Assembly: GCA_032871835.1 (NCBI GenBank)
Contig: CM065296.1
Location: forward strand, 11,362,001 to 11,426,000
DNA length: 64,000 nucleotides
Origin: Dipteronia dyeriana
Lineage: Eukaryota; Streptophyta; Magnoliopsida; Sapindales; Sapindaceae
Direction of reading: 5' to 3'
Positions within the stretch are counted from its first letter, which is position 1. Each line of letters starts with the position of its first letter. The notes beneath the pieces are model-generated. The model was not told the origin of the DNA. It saw only the letters and a program-made list of their open reading frames with translations, and ran no database searches. Positions 1-10,950 of the stretch are shown piece after piece. The translations under genes and the position numbers were made by a program.

Positions 1-285
1 TCTCCAGCAACTAAAATCCCACTTAGAGGCTTAAGAGGAGTAGAGGTAAGGTCGCTAGGAACGGTTAAGTTGCCTGTGGAGATCAGAAGGATTCCTTGTA
101 CCAAGACATTATTACTGGATTTTGTGGTAGTGAGTATAGAGAATTGGTCATACAATGCCTTACTAGGTCGTCCTTTCTTGAACAAGACAAAAGTCGTGAC
201 TGCCACCTACGAACTAATGGTGAAGTTTCCTACAGAAGCGGGAGTGAGAGTCATGAGAAGCTCACTGGAGTGGGCAAGAAAATGA
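1..285 (+). pseudogene. gypsy aspartic protease, C-terminal part
   Basis: Frame 1 from the window edge reads through a stretch ending YNALLGRPFLNKTKVVTATY and a KFPTEAGV-like segment. This is the conserved end of the pepsin-like protease of plant gypsy polyproteins, just before the linker to RT. The catalytic DSG motif would lie upstream of the window. The frame stops at 285, where intact elements read on. It would process the polyprotein inside the virus-like particle. Confidence 0.7.
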
Positions 286-494
286 ATCTGGCTGTGTACA
301 GGGAGAAAGCATAATCGGGGGTAATGCAAGTGTACACCCTTGAGAAGTATGAAGATTAAAAGATAGATGACGTGAAATTAGGAGCGGAAACTCTGACCCG
401 GATTGACTTGGACCTCAAAGAGTCACCTCCAGAAGATGGGAAAAGCTAAGAAGATGAACCGACCATAGAGGTTGAAGTTGATGACCACAGTCCC

Positions 495-1535
495 AAAAAA
501 ATTGATAGGCTCGGGGCCCGGTTGACAAAGCAGGTGCAGGATGAGATAGTTAGACTACTAAGAGAATATAAGGATGTGTTTGCATGGAAACACGAGGATA
601 TGACAAGAATTGATCCATGGATAATCTCGCACTATTTAATGGTTGACCCAGACCGCAAGCCAGTTGTTCAGAAAAGAAGAAGGTTTAACCCGGAGAGAAG
701 CAAGGTGATCAAAGCAGAAGTAGAGAAGTTGCTGACAGCATAATCTATAAGAGAGGTAAAGTACCCTGAATGGGTGGTCAACGTGGTGCTGGTCAAAAAG
801 AAAAATGGCTTAAAGGATGTGTGTGGATTTTACTGACCTCAACAAAGCATGTCCAAAGTATAGCTTCCCTCTGCCTCGGATCGACCAGTTAGTGGATGCA
901 ACAACAGTCATGAGTTGTTGAGCTTCATGGATGCATACTCGGGATATAACCAGATCCTGATGTTCGAACCTGACGAGGACCAAACATCTTTTACCACCGA
1001 TCAGGGACCTTATTACTACAAATTCATGCCCTTTGGTCTCAAAAATGTTGGGACAACTTACCAGAGACTGGTAAATAAGATGTTCGCTTGACAGATCGAT
1101 AGAAACATGGAGGTATATGTGGACGATATGCTGACAAAAAGTATAACGTCAGAAGAACATGCAGTAGATCTCTGGGAAACATTCGGAATGTTACGAAGGT
1201 TCGGTATGAAGCACAATCTAAAAAAGTGTGTCTTTGGAGTACCTTCAGAGAGATTCCTAGGATTCTAAGTTCACCAGAGGGGAATTGAGGTTAACCCAGA
1301 AAAATAAAGGCGTTAGAGGAAATGAGGTCTCCAAGAACATTGAAGGAAATCCAAAGGCTAACAGAATGATTGGCATCATTGAATCGATTCATAAGCAAGT
1401 CAACTGACAAATGTCTTCCCTTCTTTAAGGCAATCAAGAAGGGTAAGGGGGTATAATGGAATGCCGAGTGCAAACAAGCCTTCAGAAAGATCAAGGAATA
1501 TATAGGAAAAGCCCCAATTTTGTCCAAACCCCTTG
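495..1535 (+). pseudogene. gypsy reverse transcriptase remnant
   Basis: The segment at 522-743 carries the usual entry into RT (LLREYKDVFAWKHEDM and a basic KRRRFNPER stretch). Downstream, in shifted frames, are LMDAYSGYNQI (about 930), TTDQGPYYYKFMPFGLKN (about 990-1045), the catalytic YVDDM box (about 1113-1130) and a GFxVHQRGIEVNPEK motif (about 1260-1305). Frames change near 745 and 830, and stops lie at about 1089 and 1266, so it cannot encode an enzyme. The box order matches gypsy RT and identifies the domain with confidence. Confidence 0.85.
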
Positions 1536-1539
1536 AAAG

Positions 1540-1947
1540 AGAAATGTTTTTTTGTACCTATCTGTAACGCCTGTAGTAATAGGTTCAGTACATGTCAAAC
1601 TTGATGAGGGGGTACAAAATCCAGTGTATTATACAAGCAAAGCTTTGTTACTAGCTGAGACAAGGTACTCACCAGTCGAGCAGATGGCACTAGCCTTTAT
1701 GAGTGCAGCAAGGAAGCTAAGGCCATATTTCCAAGCCCACGGGATCAAGGTCTATACGGACTGTCTGTTGAAGCAAATCCTGTCAAAACCCGAAGTGGTC
1801 TGGAGACTAACTAAATGGGCTATGGAGTTGAGCGAGTTTGAGATAGCATATCTGCCGAAGGCAACAATAAAGGGGCAAGTTATGGCCGACATGATCACAG
1901 AATTCACCGATCCAAAAAGCGAGGTGATCAGGATGAAACATAAGTAA
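1540..1947 (+). pseudogene. gypsy RNase H (RT-linked) remnant
   Basis: One open frame of about 130 codons contains PVYYTSKALLLAETRYSPVE, LRPYFQAHGIKVYTD and a WAMELSEFEIAYLPKATIKGQ-type end. These are the landmarks of the RNase H domain that follows plant gypsy RT. It would degrade RNA in the RNA/DNA hybrid during reverse transcription. It is in frame with its downstream neighbour apart from a stop at 1945-1947. There is no gypsy-specific ATG here; this is an internal piece of a polyprotein. Confidence 0.8.
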
Positions 1948-2330
1948 TTACATGTAGATGGGTCGTCAAACACGTGTAGATGGGTAGTCAAACACGTACA
2001 GCAGTGGGGCCGGGATAGTCATATCTACCCCAGAAGTTGATCAGGTAGAATGTGCCCTGTGGTTTGACTTCAAAGCCACTAACAACATGGCCGAGTATGA
2101 GGCACTTTTGGAAGGGCTCAGAGTTTGCACGGCTTTAGGGGTGAATGAGCTAGAAGTATTCAATGACTTGCAAGTTGTGGTAAACCAAAATTTTGGATGA
2201 ATATCAAACCAAGTATAACAACAGGGCCAGATATTTGGGGGTAGCCAAAATGCTGTTGAGAAGATTCAAAACATACATGATCACCTAGAACTAGAAGGAG
2301 AAGAATGAAAAGGCAGACGCTTTATCCAAA
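1948..2330 (+). pseudogene. second (archaeal-type) RNase H remnant
   Basis: After the first RNase H, the frames read LHVDGSSN, then AGIVI, then NNMAEYEALLEGLRVC and LEVFNDLQVVVNQ. These are the D-G-S-S-N, A-E-Y-E-A-L and D-S/L-Q-V-V-V boxes of the additional archaeal-like RNase H of Tat elements. A small tandem duplication at about 1957-1995 repeats GTAGATGGGT-type sequence inside the first box, and the frame breaks around 2190. This domain is the main reason to call the element Tat. Confidence 0.75.
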
Positions 2331-2399
2331 TTGGCATCAGCTACTATCGGTATATAGTCAAAGGCCATCCCAGTTGCCCATCTTAAAAGGCCAAGCATC

Positions 2400-3690
2400 G
2401 TGGACCAAGAAGAGATAATGGAGATATGTGTGATTAAAGTAGAGCAAACTACTTGGATGACCCCGATCAGGGAATACCTGGAGAATGGAACACTGCCAAC
2501 AGAAGTAATCGAAGCGAAACATCTCAGGTACAAAGCTACAAGGTACTCGATGGTTGGGGGAGAGTACTACAGGAAAGGATTCTCAAAATCCTTACAGAGA
2601 TGTGTCTGCTCGGCGGAGGGTAGACGGATATTAGAAAGCATCCACGGGGGAGTATGTGGTAATCACTCAGTAGACAAAAGCCTGGCATACAAAACTCTAA
2701 GACAAGGCTTATACAGGCAGACCTTATTCCAAGACGTTTAGGCGGTCGCAGATTAATGTCGAGGTTGCAAAAAAATATCTAATGACATAAAGAGGCCTCC
2801 CGAGCAGTTAAAGAGTCTGTCATCACCTTGGTCATTCGCCATGTGGGGGTTAGACTTGATCGGCCTGATGTCAGCTGTAACCAAAGGTGGGGTAAAGTAT
2901 GCCATTATGGCCGTAGATTACTTCACAAAATGGGTCAAGGCATAAGCATTAGTGCATATAACCGAGGCCAATACGATAAGTTTCGTCATGAAGAATGTTA
3001 TCTATCAGTTCGAAATCCCAGACATGATAATTACGGACAGTGGAACTCAGTTTGACAGTGACAATTTTAGAACCATGTGTCGGGATTTCGGCATAAAAAA
3101 TTATTATACCACACCAACTCACCCTCGGACCAATGGCTAGACAAAAGCTGTAAACAAGATAATCAAGCACACCTTGAAGGCAAAGCTAGACTCCAAGAAA
3201 GGGAACTGGGTAGACAAACTACATGAAGTTCTATTGGCATATCAGACCACAGAAATGACCTCTAAGGGGGAAACCCCTTATTCATTGGCATTCGGGGACA
3301 AAAGCAGTGATCCCAGTCGAAGTAGTTCATAAATCACCTAGGGTACATCTCTTCCATTCTGAGTCAAACGCTGAAATGATGAAACAGAACTTAAACAAGT
3401 TGGAAGAAAAAAGAGATATGTCGAGAATAATAACCGCGGCCTATCAGTAAAAGGTCCCTAGATACTATAACTCACATGTCCAAATCAGGAGATTCCAACT
3501 TGGAGTTCTAGTTCTAAGAAGGGTGTCACCCAATACAAGAGATAGGTCAGATGGGGCTTTGGCGGATAAATGGGAAGGTCCATACAAGGTGATCAAGTTA
3601 GCCGAACATTGCAGATACCGCCTTACCCGATCAAAAGAAACGAGTTACCCAGGCCATGCAATGCGCAATACCTAAAAATGTTCTACCCTT
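2400..3690 (+). pseudogene. gypsy integrase remnant
   Basis: The piece at 2400-2741 ends in the HHCC zinc-binding region (RRILESIHGGVCGNHS). The catalytic core follows in shifted frames: WGLDLIG (about 2845), FTKWVKA (about 2920), DSGTQFDSDNFRTMC (about 3040-3080) and HPRTNG (about 3121-3138). From about 3480 to 3640 a C-terminal segment contains ADKWEGPYKVIKLAE, the usual end of plant gypsy integrases. There are several stops and frame changes. It would insert the cDNA into chromosomal DNA. Confidence 0.85.
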
Positions 3691-4690
3691 AGGGGTCCCT
3701 TAGTTCTTCTTGTTTGTTTCTACTTTTTTTAGAGATTGATTTTATTTTATTAGCTAATTATTTTATGTTTCCTTATAGCATTCGATAAAAGCCACTTTGA
3801 GGGAATAATTTCAGAAGTCAATAATAGTGTTCTAAAACCTTGCTTTCGTATACAAAAACAATCTCGAGGCACCTAGAAATGGTTCAGTGTCGTGTTGGGG
3901 CGTCCGAGAGGCCTAGTGAGGGAGCCAAAGACATATGTCGTAAAGACAGTGTACACTAACCGAGACTAACTGGGTGCAATAAAGCACTATTAGCTCACCT
4001 TTAGGTCATAAGCGTCTGATGGGATGCACCAAGAGTTGAACAAAGGATAAGTATTTTTACTTAAAAACAGGTGAAATCAAGGCACCTGTTAAGTTAGTAA
4101 AATAAAAGATGCCCTGTTGCAATGAATCTTGATCAACATACTATTAGAAGATGTCCCAATGACCTAGTTGACAGATAAAAGATAAGAGTCTATAAACTAA
4201 ATACCATGTAAATGGGTTATAAAAGAACACTCTTGACATAAAGGCAGTAAGATGATCGGGGGCTTGAGTAACCGATCAACTGACCCGAACAGCCCCCTAA
4301 CCCTGCCTACGCAAGGGCTGTTACAAGTTTTGCCATATGAAGTTATTTAACCAAAGTCAAGACAACAGACTCAATGTAGCATGGGTTAATAAAACGTTCT
4401 AGTCAAATTAGAGAAATCTGGTGAGAGGATGTAATCACAACCGAAACAATTAACTTAGGTGTTGTTCAACGCGCATAGTTCAAGTTAATAAGCAGTTACA
4501 ATTAGTCGTAAAACATTCAGTTTTCAGATAACTGTTGTTACCAGCTTAGGACTTGGGTTATCACTAGCACGCAACGGGACGACAAACTTATATCAACCCA
4601 CCAGATTATGTAGAAATACCAAGGAGAATAAAGTTTGTATAGAGTGGGTGATTACAAAACAGTAATTATAAAAATAATAACAAAAAATCT
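3691..4690. other. Tat element spacer between integrase and antisense gene
   Basis: About 1 kb without a credible reading frame. It lies where Tat elements carry non-coding sequence between integrase and the antisense ORF. A purine-rich GATCGGGGGCTTG at about 4254-4266 resembles a polypurine tract but is not followed by a recognisable LTR start. Confidence 0.5.
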
Positions 4691-4699
4691 TAAGCATTT

Positions 4700-5702
4700 G
4701 GTGCGTCGGAAGGATCTTCAGGCCAGAATCGCTAGAGGGAACATCACCACCATGGTCTTGGCTCAAGTCTTCAAAATCTAACCAAATGATATTATCTCAT
4801 GGCTCACCGGCCATGAAGAAAGAGTAGTTCGTAACCAGTAAAGGACCAACATCAGCCCCCTTGGTTATGGTGTCGCTTTCTACACTAGCATGGAAAACCA
4901 CTAGAGAAAACATTGAAGGAAGCTCCAGATGCATGTGGTGAGGATCATTTCCGATGGACAGGCAGTAAGCCCTCCAACGAATCCTCTGATTCCTTATAGC
5001 TTCCAAGGACTCATCCTTGTGTGTTTTGATAGTTATGTCCCATTTACGGCAAGCCTCCTCTGAGGATCTCCCATTGCCCTTGAAGAAAGCCTGAGCAATG
5101 GTTAGTCTCCTTTCAAATTCCCTCAACATGATGGCATCAAAAGCATAGGATCTTTTATAGCAGTCTATGTTCTGGACTTCAAGGGCTGACCTAGCCTCCT
5201 AAAAAAACACATTCATGCTAACTTGTTGTTGCTCCAAGTCCTTAGCCAGGAGTTCATAATGAATCTGAGCCTCCTCAGATGCCTGTTGCATTTCAAGCAT
5301 GGTCAGTTGGATAGAGGTAAGGGTGTCTTGGGCAAGCTGGGTCTCCTCCTGGGCTTCCTTAGCTGCTGTCTCAGCTAGGATGGCCCTCGGCTCAAGTTGA
5401 GCATTCAGCAATCTAGCTTTGACGACCCTCTTCTCTAGCTCGACATTCTTCGTGGTAAGCTGTTTGAGGGTTGCCTCAAACGGCGAAGCCCTACCCTGGA
5501 CGTTCGATACGGTCTTTCTCAAGGTAAGCTCAGTCGCATCATGGGCCCTCAGCTACTCCTCATACTGCTTAACTCTGGAAGCATTGGCAGAGGAAAACTT
5601 GAGGGTATCATCTTTCTCGGTAAGAGCCTTCTTCAATTGAGATATCTCTGTAACCTGCTTCTTCTGATCAGCCAAGGCTTGGGTCAGCTCCTCCACCGTT
5701 TA
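4700..5702 (-). pseudogene. antisense coiled-coil gene of the Tat element, broken
   Basis: Read on the minus strand from about 5702 down to 4700, one frame runs for about 330 codons with in-frame stops at about 5553 and about 5200. The first two thirds are rich in E, Q, L, K and A in heptad-like spacing (for example KNVELEKRVVKARLLNAQLE, then AKEAQEETQLAQ), so it is a long coiled coil. The end holds a basic segment followed by acidic and serine-rich sequence. Upstream at about 5770-5850 an exon-like stretch (VLSEIFHPDKFS) ends at a GT on the minus strand, suggesting an intron about 60-75 bases long. Position and content match the antisense ORF reported for Tat elements such as Grande. Its function is unknown. 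Confidence 0.65.
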
Positions 5703-7440
5703 AATTGTTTTTAGAGAATTCAAAAGGTATGTAACAAAAAGACGATGTAGAATGCATTTACAAAAGTCTGTTTACCGAAAATTTATCCGGGTGAAAAATT
5801 TCTGATAACACCCTCAAGACCACTACCACGGAGGTGGCGGCCCAGGTTCATACCTTAAGTACCTAACTTATTAAACGATGGTGGATATTGTAAGAACGAG
5901 AATGTGAAGTTTTATTATTGGCTATATAAGCAATACAGGAAACACTCAAAACAATATATCTCCAATAATCTCAACCTCACTGGGACATCACGAGGTAGTA
6001 AGCTCGTGCTAGTCGAATAGTGGAATACCTTTTGTTGCCATGTTCTGATTACAAAATTAAGTCCAAGAGCTCTCCCTTTCTTTCTGTTAATATTCTGCTC
6101 TCTTCCCTTTTTCTTCTCCTTTTTCGTATTTATACATGGTCCAAGCCATTTGAACGGGTGTATCTCCCGCCACGATTCTCTGAATCTGTTCCCTCCTTAT
6201 TGGGCAGGATCATCTATTAAAAGTTATTGATTTCGAATAAATAACGGACTCAAGAATATCGCTCAAGAATATCGTTGGAGGAGATAAGTTTGTTTCCTCT
6301 TTGGAATCAATCTCTTGCCATACACGTACGCAGAGTTTTAATGTTCGGTAGAGTGTAGATATGATCTTGTGTGCATTCATGGCATGATTCATTACGGAGG
6401 TCATCGAGTTAGGTGCTCGCTACTTCATTGGGCGAGGTAGACCCATGCTTTAGTTCTGGTCCCAAAAGCTTGGGACGGACTTGTGGTCACTTACTGGTAG
6501 TAGTGTAGACTAGGCGAGATTCTTCTCTCATGTCCAGATAGGTTACAAGCATCCCTTAGCGAATTTGAACATTACTTATAGCATGAATCTGATCCACTTA
6601 GAGGCAATCTCTTCGTATCTAACGGGGACTGCGGGCTTCTAGAGAGGTTGGTGGGCTTCTGGCTTAGGCTACGAGTTAAATCTGACCTCGGGAAGCCTTG
6701 ATCTAGAAGAAGCTCACTCTTGTTTGTGTCGGGCTTCACTTCGAGTGATTCTTGAGCTTAGTGACCTTTCCTTGCTTTCACGGGGTGGTTCTGGAGGCAA
6801 GACCCAGAAACTGGAGTTCCAGGATAGGTGATCTCGAGAAGCCCAGATATCCGTGCATCGGGCTTTTCTAGAATTCCAACGTTTGTGTGAGGACTCGACC
6901 TAGTCATGTCGAGCTTCATTCCTGGTAGCTCAGAATCCCAATGACCCTTCCTTGCTTAGGCAGGGTAGCTTTGTGACTCGTCCGGGGTTCAAATGGTGAA
7001 TTCGGGCTTTGATTCGAGCTAGGAGAGTGGAAAATTTCTCTTTGATCCCTTAGCCAAATTTTGCTATTAAAAGAAGTCCCCTTTGACTTGAACACCGGAG
7101 ATAGAGTTAGGGTTGGAGTCAGATTCCTTGTTTTTTAATTGGGAAATTTTCCTCTCTTACCGTTACCAAATCTGGGTGGAAATCTTTACATTTAATGTAC
7201 GAGTGACGTGGTGTGCGCGGACTGGTACATCCTTCGAAATAATCAGGCTGCGTTACGACCATCCCTTGGTTTGAGGTGATCTTATCAAAGATTTTGTTGA
7301 CGTCAGTGGCTATTTCATCCCGGCTTCCTCATCCCTTTGGTCACGTTTCACTTTTAAATCTTCAAAACTTCCTCTCTTTAGCAAACTTCTTTAGCTACGC
7401 CTCTGTTCTTTCCTTTTTTTTCTCAGCCTCCAAACTCTAT
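5703..7440. other. LTR-like or spacer region of a gypsy element
   Basis: No coding frame I trust. Two imperfect repeats of about 170-190 bp (about 6720-6890 and 6890-7020) share TCGGGCTTCA/TCGAGCTTCA, a TGACCTTTCCTTGCTT-type core and a CGGGGT/CAGGGT box, as in the U3 part of a long LTR. From about 7290 the sequence becomes pyrimidine-rich and looks like the 5' leader of the ORF starting at 7447. LTR borders could not be found without a second copy. Confidence 0.35.
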
Positions 7441-7446
7441 TATATC

Positions 7447-8180
7447 ATGTCGAAGATCAGTCATGACTCCTTTGACTCCCTTATTGACGGCATAGAGGTT
7501 TCCAGTCTTGCCTAAAGGAAAGCGGGCTATATGATACCTAGACGGGAATGACTCACCTCTGACCTTAAAACGTCGTCGATCAAACAAGAACGTGGCAATC
7601 GGGACTGGGTTTTCTAATCGACCAGATAACCCCCTGAGCTTGGTTGATGAGGATTCTTGTGAGGAAAATAGGTTTGACATTGCTGGAAAGGATCAAGTCA
7701 CGGTTGTCAATCCTACTCTGGAGAGGCATGTCCCCTATGACTTAAAAATCATTCCAGACTCAACCGTTGATCCACAGTCGATCAGTCGCATGAGGTCCAT
7801 ATATGGCATTCCTAACAGCGTCTCCCTCACAGTCCCTCATAGGAATTACGACGTCTTTAATCCACCCAAAGGAGTGCTCCCAATCCACGTCGCGGCCTTT
7901 GAGAAAGAGGTAAGGCTCCCCCTTCATCCTACCCTTCAGTGGGCTCTTAACGCCCTACAGCTAGCTCCCCTCCAGTTGACACCTGGCTTCTAGACGCGTC
8001 TGATCGGCTTCCTCATGTTGTGGAGGGAACAATATGAGTTAAGCAAAGTCACCTGGGAGCCAGGAGCCAGGAGCCAGGAGCCAAGGAGTTAGCTTACCAC
8101 TTTCATATTGGGAGCTTGTCCGGGGTTCCTCGAGGTTAGGTCTATGTCAAGGCAAAGAACGAACTCAATTTTATAGAATA
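7447..8180 (+). pseudogene. Transposase_28-type (putative gypsy type transposon) N-terminal domain
   Basis: An ATG at 7447 follows a pyrimidine-rich leader. The first frame stops at about 7515. After a frame change the reading resumes at about 7592 and gives RIxSIYGIPNSVSL-like, YDVFNPPKGVLPIHVAAFEK, LPLHPTLQWALNALQLAPLQ and, after a stop at 7993, a LWREQYELSK and YHFHIGSLSGVPRG segment. This matches the plant family annotated as putative gypsy type transposon (PF04195), found as the N-terminal domain of Tat antisense-type genes. A short GAGCCAG slippage repeat (about 8052-8083) interrupts it. It ends abruptly near 8180 where copia-A sequence begins. It lies on the strand opposite to the coiled-coil part at 4700-5702. 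Confidence 0.6.
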
Positions 8181-8784
8181 GAAGTGCCACTCATATATCT
8201 CTTTTGGTATGAATATGCATTAAATGATTTAGGTATCTAAGTGGCATCTAGATAACTTGGTAAATCATTCTATGGAATTCGATCACACGCCTTAAACAAT
8301 TGAGTGGGAAAAGGTGTTTCGAAACACCTACGGCCTCCAAGTTTAGTTGAGCTTTATATTTCGTGTAATAACCCCCCAATGGGTATTCATGAATGGAATT
8401 TAGCAAGATACTTCCTTACAAGGATAGACTAGACAATTAACCCAAACGATATCTACTCCCAAAAGAAGGATATTCTTGAGGGAATATATTGAAGGTTGAT
8501 AACTTGGTAACACACTCAATGTGATTTTATTAATATCCTCCCAAGAGTTCTTGTTAATAAAATTGCAAGGCTAAAATTGAAAACGTTGGTTGTTATGTTA
8601 ACAATTAGGTGGGACCTAGTCCAACTAGTAAATGGTATGAACTCCCAAAAGAGACGTGACATTTATGGGTGTTGGATCACCGTTGAATTTTACGATTGAA
8701 TTATTTTATTTAATTCAAGACAAATGTTCGAAAGTGCTTTATCAGGATTATTTACATATATAATTTTTGTTATTAAAAGAAACC
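8180..8784 (+). other. copia-A leader, upstream of gag
   Basis: About 600 bases between the broken Transposase_28 gene and the gag ATG. It does not resemble the copia-A LTR and has no TGGTATCA-type primer binding site. I take it to be internal leader sequence left after loss of the 5' LTR. The left border at about 8180 is inferred from where the coding similarity of the upstream ORF ends. Confidence 0.45.
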
Positions 8785-9318
8785 ATGACCACATCCATAA
8801 TCAACATCCTAAAAGATAATACTTTAACTGATAATAATTATGTCACATGGAAAAGGAAAATTAGGTTGCTATTTCAAGCTGAAAAATATAAAATTCGCTA
8901 TGTCTATTCCTTAACAACAAAACTAATGAATCTACTTAGGAGTAAAGAGATGAGTATCAGTAGTGGAAGTTTTCAAATGAGATGGCTAAATGTACGTTAC
9001 ATTATGACTATCATCTCTATCGTGTTGCAACAGCAACATGAAGGAATGGAGACTGTTGGCGATATAATGATGTCTCTAGAGAAGATGTTTACTATGAGGT
9101 CTAGGACGACTAAGATAGAGGCAGTTACTGCTTTCATGAATCTTAAGATGAAACCTAGACAGGCTGTGAAAGATCACATGATGAAAGTCATAGAACCTCT
9201 CAACATTGCTAAAATGAATGGTGCTGAGATAGATGGTGAGACCAAAATTGACATGATCGTCAACTCACTATCAGATTCCTTTGATCAGTTCAAGTTAGAC
9301 TACACCTTGAACAAATAA
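8785..9318 (+). pseudogene. copia-A gag
   Basis: The ATG at 8785 starts a frame of about 177 codons opening with MTTSIINILKDNTLTDNNY, followed by a W-K-x-K motif and a long helical region ending SLSDSFDQFKLDYTLNK. This is the capsid part of copia gag (UBN2/retrotransposon gag type). The reading stops at 9318, whereas the family usually runs on into a zinc knuckle. A degenerate knuckle (CFLCGEKGQ, with the histidine replaced) lies downstream at about 9515. Gag would form the cytoplasmic virus-like particle. Confidence 0.75.
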
Positions 9319-9905
9319 AGAATACACCTTGTAAGGTCTGATGCAAGATGTTCAAAGTACCAAGATAATCCTTGTGAAAGGCAAGGGTCAATAGATTCAT
9401 ATGCTTGGTAAGATGCTACTGTTAAAGACACGTAAGAAGGTTAAGAGACAATAGAAGAAAAAGCAACTTGGGCCTTCTTAGAAGGATACCAAGAAAGTAA
9501 CCATGATCAAAGGGAAGTGTTTCCTTTGTGGTGAAAAGGGTCAAAGGAATAGATTGAATAAGAATGAATTCAACTTGCGTTTAGGCAATGGAGCATTGGT
9601 GTCTGCTAGTGCAGTGGGAGATATTATAGTCAATCTAGATTCTAGTTGACATTTAGATTTAATAGACATTTATTATGCACCTTAATTCAAGAAGAATTTA
9701 ATTTTAGTTTCTTGTTTAAATAAATTTTAATATTCGGTTACTTTTAATTATATTATTAGTAAAAATAACAAATTTATTTGCAAAGGTATATTTGAAAACG
9801 GTTTAATTCTATTTTCATAGCAATATCTCTCACTTGTTAGACACGGAATTAACGGAACCTAATCATAAAAGAGTAAAATTATCAAAGATGAAACCTACCT
9901 AATGG
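9319..9905 (+). pseudogene. copia-A nucleocapsid and protease remnants
   Basis: Scrambled frames between gag and integrase. The segment at about 9500-9550 is a decayed CCHC knuckle. The segment at about 9580-9710 reads LGNGALVSASAVGDIIVNLD and a FKKNLILVSCL-like end, the usual sequence between protease and the GAG-pre-integrase domain of copia polyproteins. The protease active-site region is not recognisable. Confidence 0.55.
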
Positions 9906-10950
9906 CATTTACGCCTAGGTCATATTAACCTTGATATGATCAAAAGGTTGGTTAGTGATGGACCTTTAAATGACTTAAAGGTTGATGATCTACCAACTTA
10001 TGAATCTTTTCTGGAAGGTAAAGTGACCAAAATGTTGTTTACGACCAAAGGCACAAGAACCATAGAATGTTTAGGATTGATACGCATTGATGTGTGTGGA
10101 CCTATGAGCATTCAAGCTAGAGATGGATATGAGTACTTCATCACTTTCACAGATGATCACTCAAGATTTGGCTATGTGTATCTCATGAGACATAAGTTGG
10201 ATGCTTTTGACATGTTCAAAGCATTTGAAGCTGAAGTTGAAAATCAGCTTGAGAAACGCATAAAAATCTTGAGGTTTGATCGTGGTGGAGAATATCTATC
10301 TGGTGAGTTTTAGTAATTTCTTATTGATAATAGGATAATTTTTTAGTTTTCTGCACCAGGTACACCTCAACAAAATGGGGTGGCATAAAGGAGAAATAGA
10401 ACTCTTTTGGACATGGTTAGGTCTATGTTGAGTTATTCAACGCTTTCTGATTCTTTTTGGGGGATATGCTTTACAAACTGCCATGTACATTCTAAACGAT
10501 GTACCATATAACTCTATTCCTAAAACACCGCATGAGTTGTAGACTGGAAAAAAGCCTAGTTTACAACACTTAAGGATATTTGAATGTCTTGTGCATGTGT
10601 TAAAAGGAAAGACAGAAAAGATAGAGTCCCGTTCGGAAATATGCATATTTGTAGAGTATCCAAAAGGGACCAAAGGATATTATTTATATAGTCCTTCAGA
10701 TCTTAGAGTGTTTGTTTTAACAAATGCTACATTTTTGGAAGAGGACTATATGAATAATTTTGTGCCTAAAAGTATAATAGTCCTGAATAAGCTTTCAGGA
10801 GATACAATTCCATAAGAGGTTTCACAACCAAGCCTAATTATAATTTCCGCACCAATACAAGATCAACAATATACCATACCTCATCGTAGTGGGAGGGTTA
10901 GTAGACAACTCGAGAGATACATCGGTCTAGGAGAATCTGTAGAGAATCTC
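9906..10950 (+). pseudogene. copia-A integrase remnant
   Basis: WHLRLGHIN at about 9902 is the GAG-pre-integrase HHCC start. The open frame 9936-10313 contains IRIDVCGPM, YEYFITFTDDHSRFGYVYL and RFDRGGEYLSGEF, the D and D-E region core motifs of copia integrase. The frame then breaks. NGVA at about 10375 and the C-terminal ICIFVEYPKGTKGYYLYSP (about 10640-10695) follow, then an SGR-type box (about 10885) before RT. A cysteine of the zinc motif is replaced (TYESFLEGK instead of the usual CESC). It is not functional. Confidence 0.8.

Larger units (their letters stand above)
1..5702 (+). mobile_element. Ty3/gypsy (Tat lineage) remnant, 5' end outside window
   Basis: A plus-strand decayed pol in the order protease, RT, RNase H, second RNase H, integrase, followed by an antisense coiled-coil gene. 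Two neighbouring RNase H domains plus an antisense ORF after integrase are, from what I know of the group, marks of the plant Tat lineage (Grande/Retand/Ogre type). Gag and the 5' LTR are not in the window. The 3' LTR could not be delimited because no second LTR copy is present. Many stops and frameshifts make it non-functional. Confidence 0.85.
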
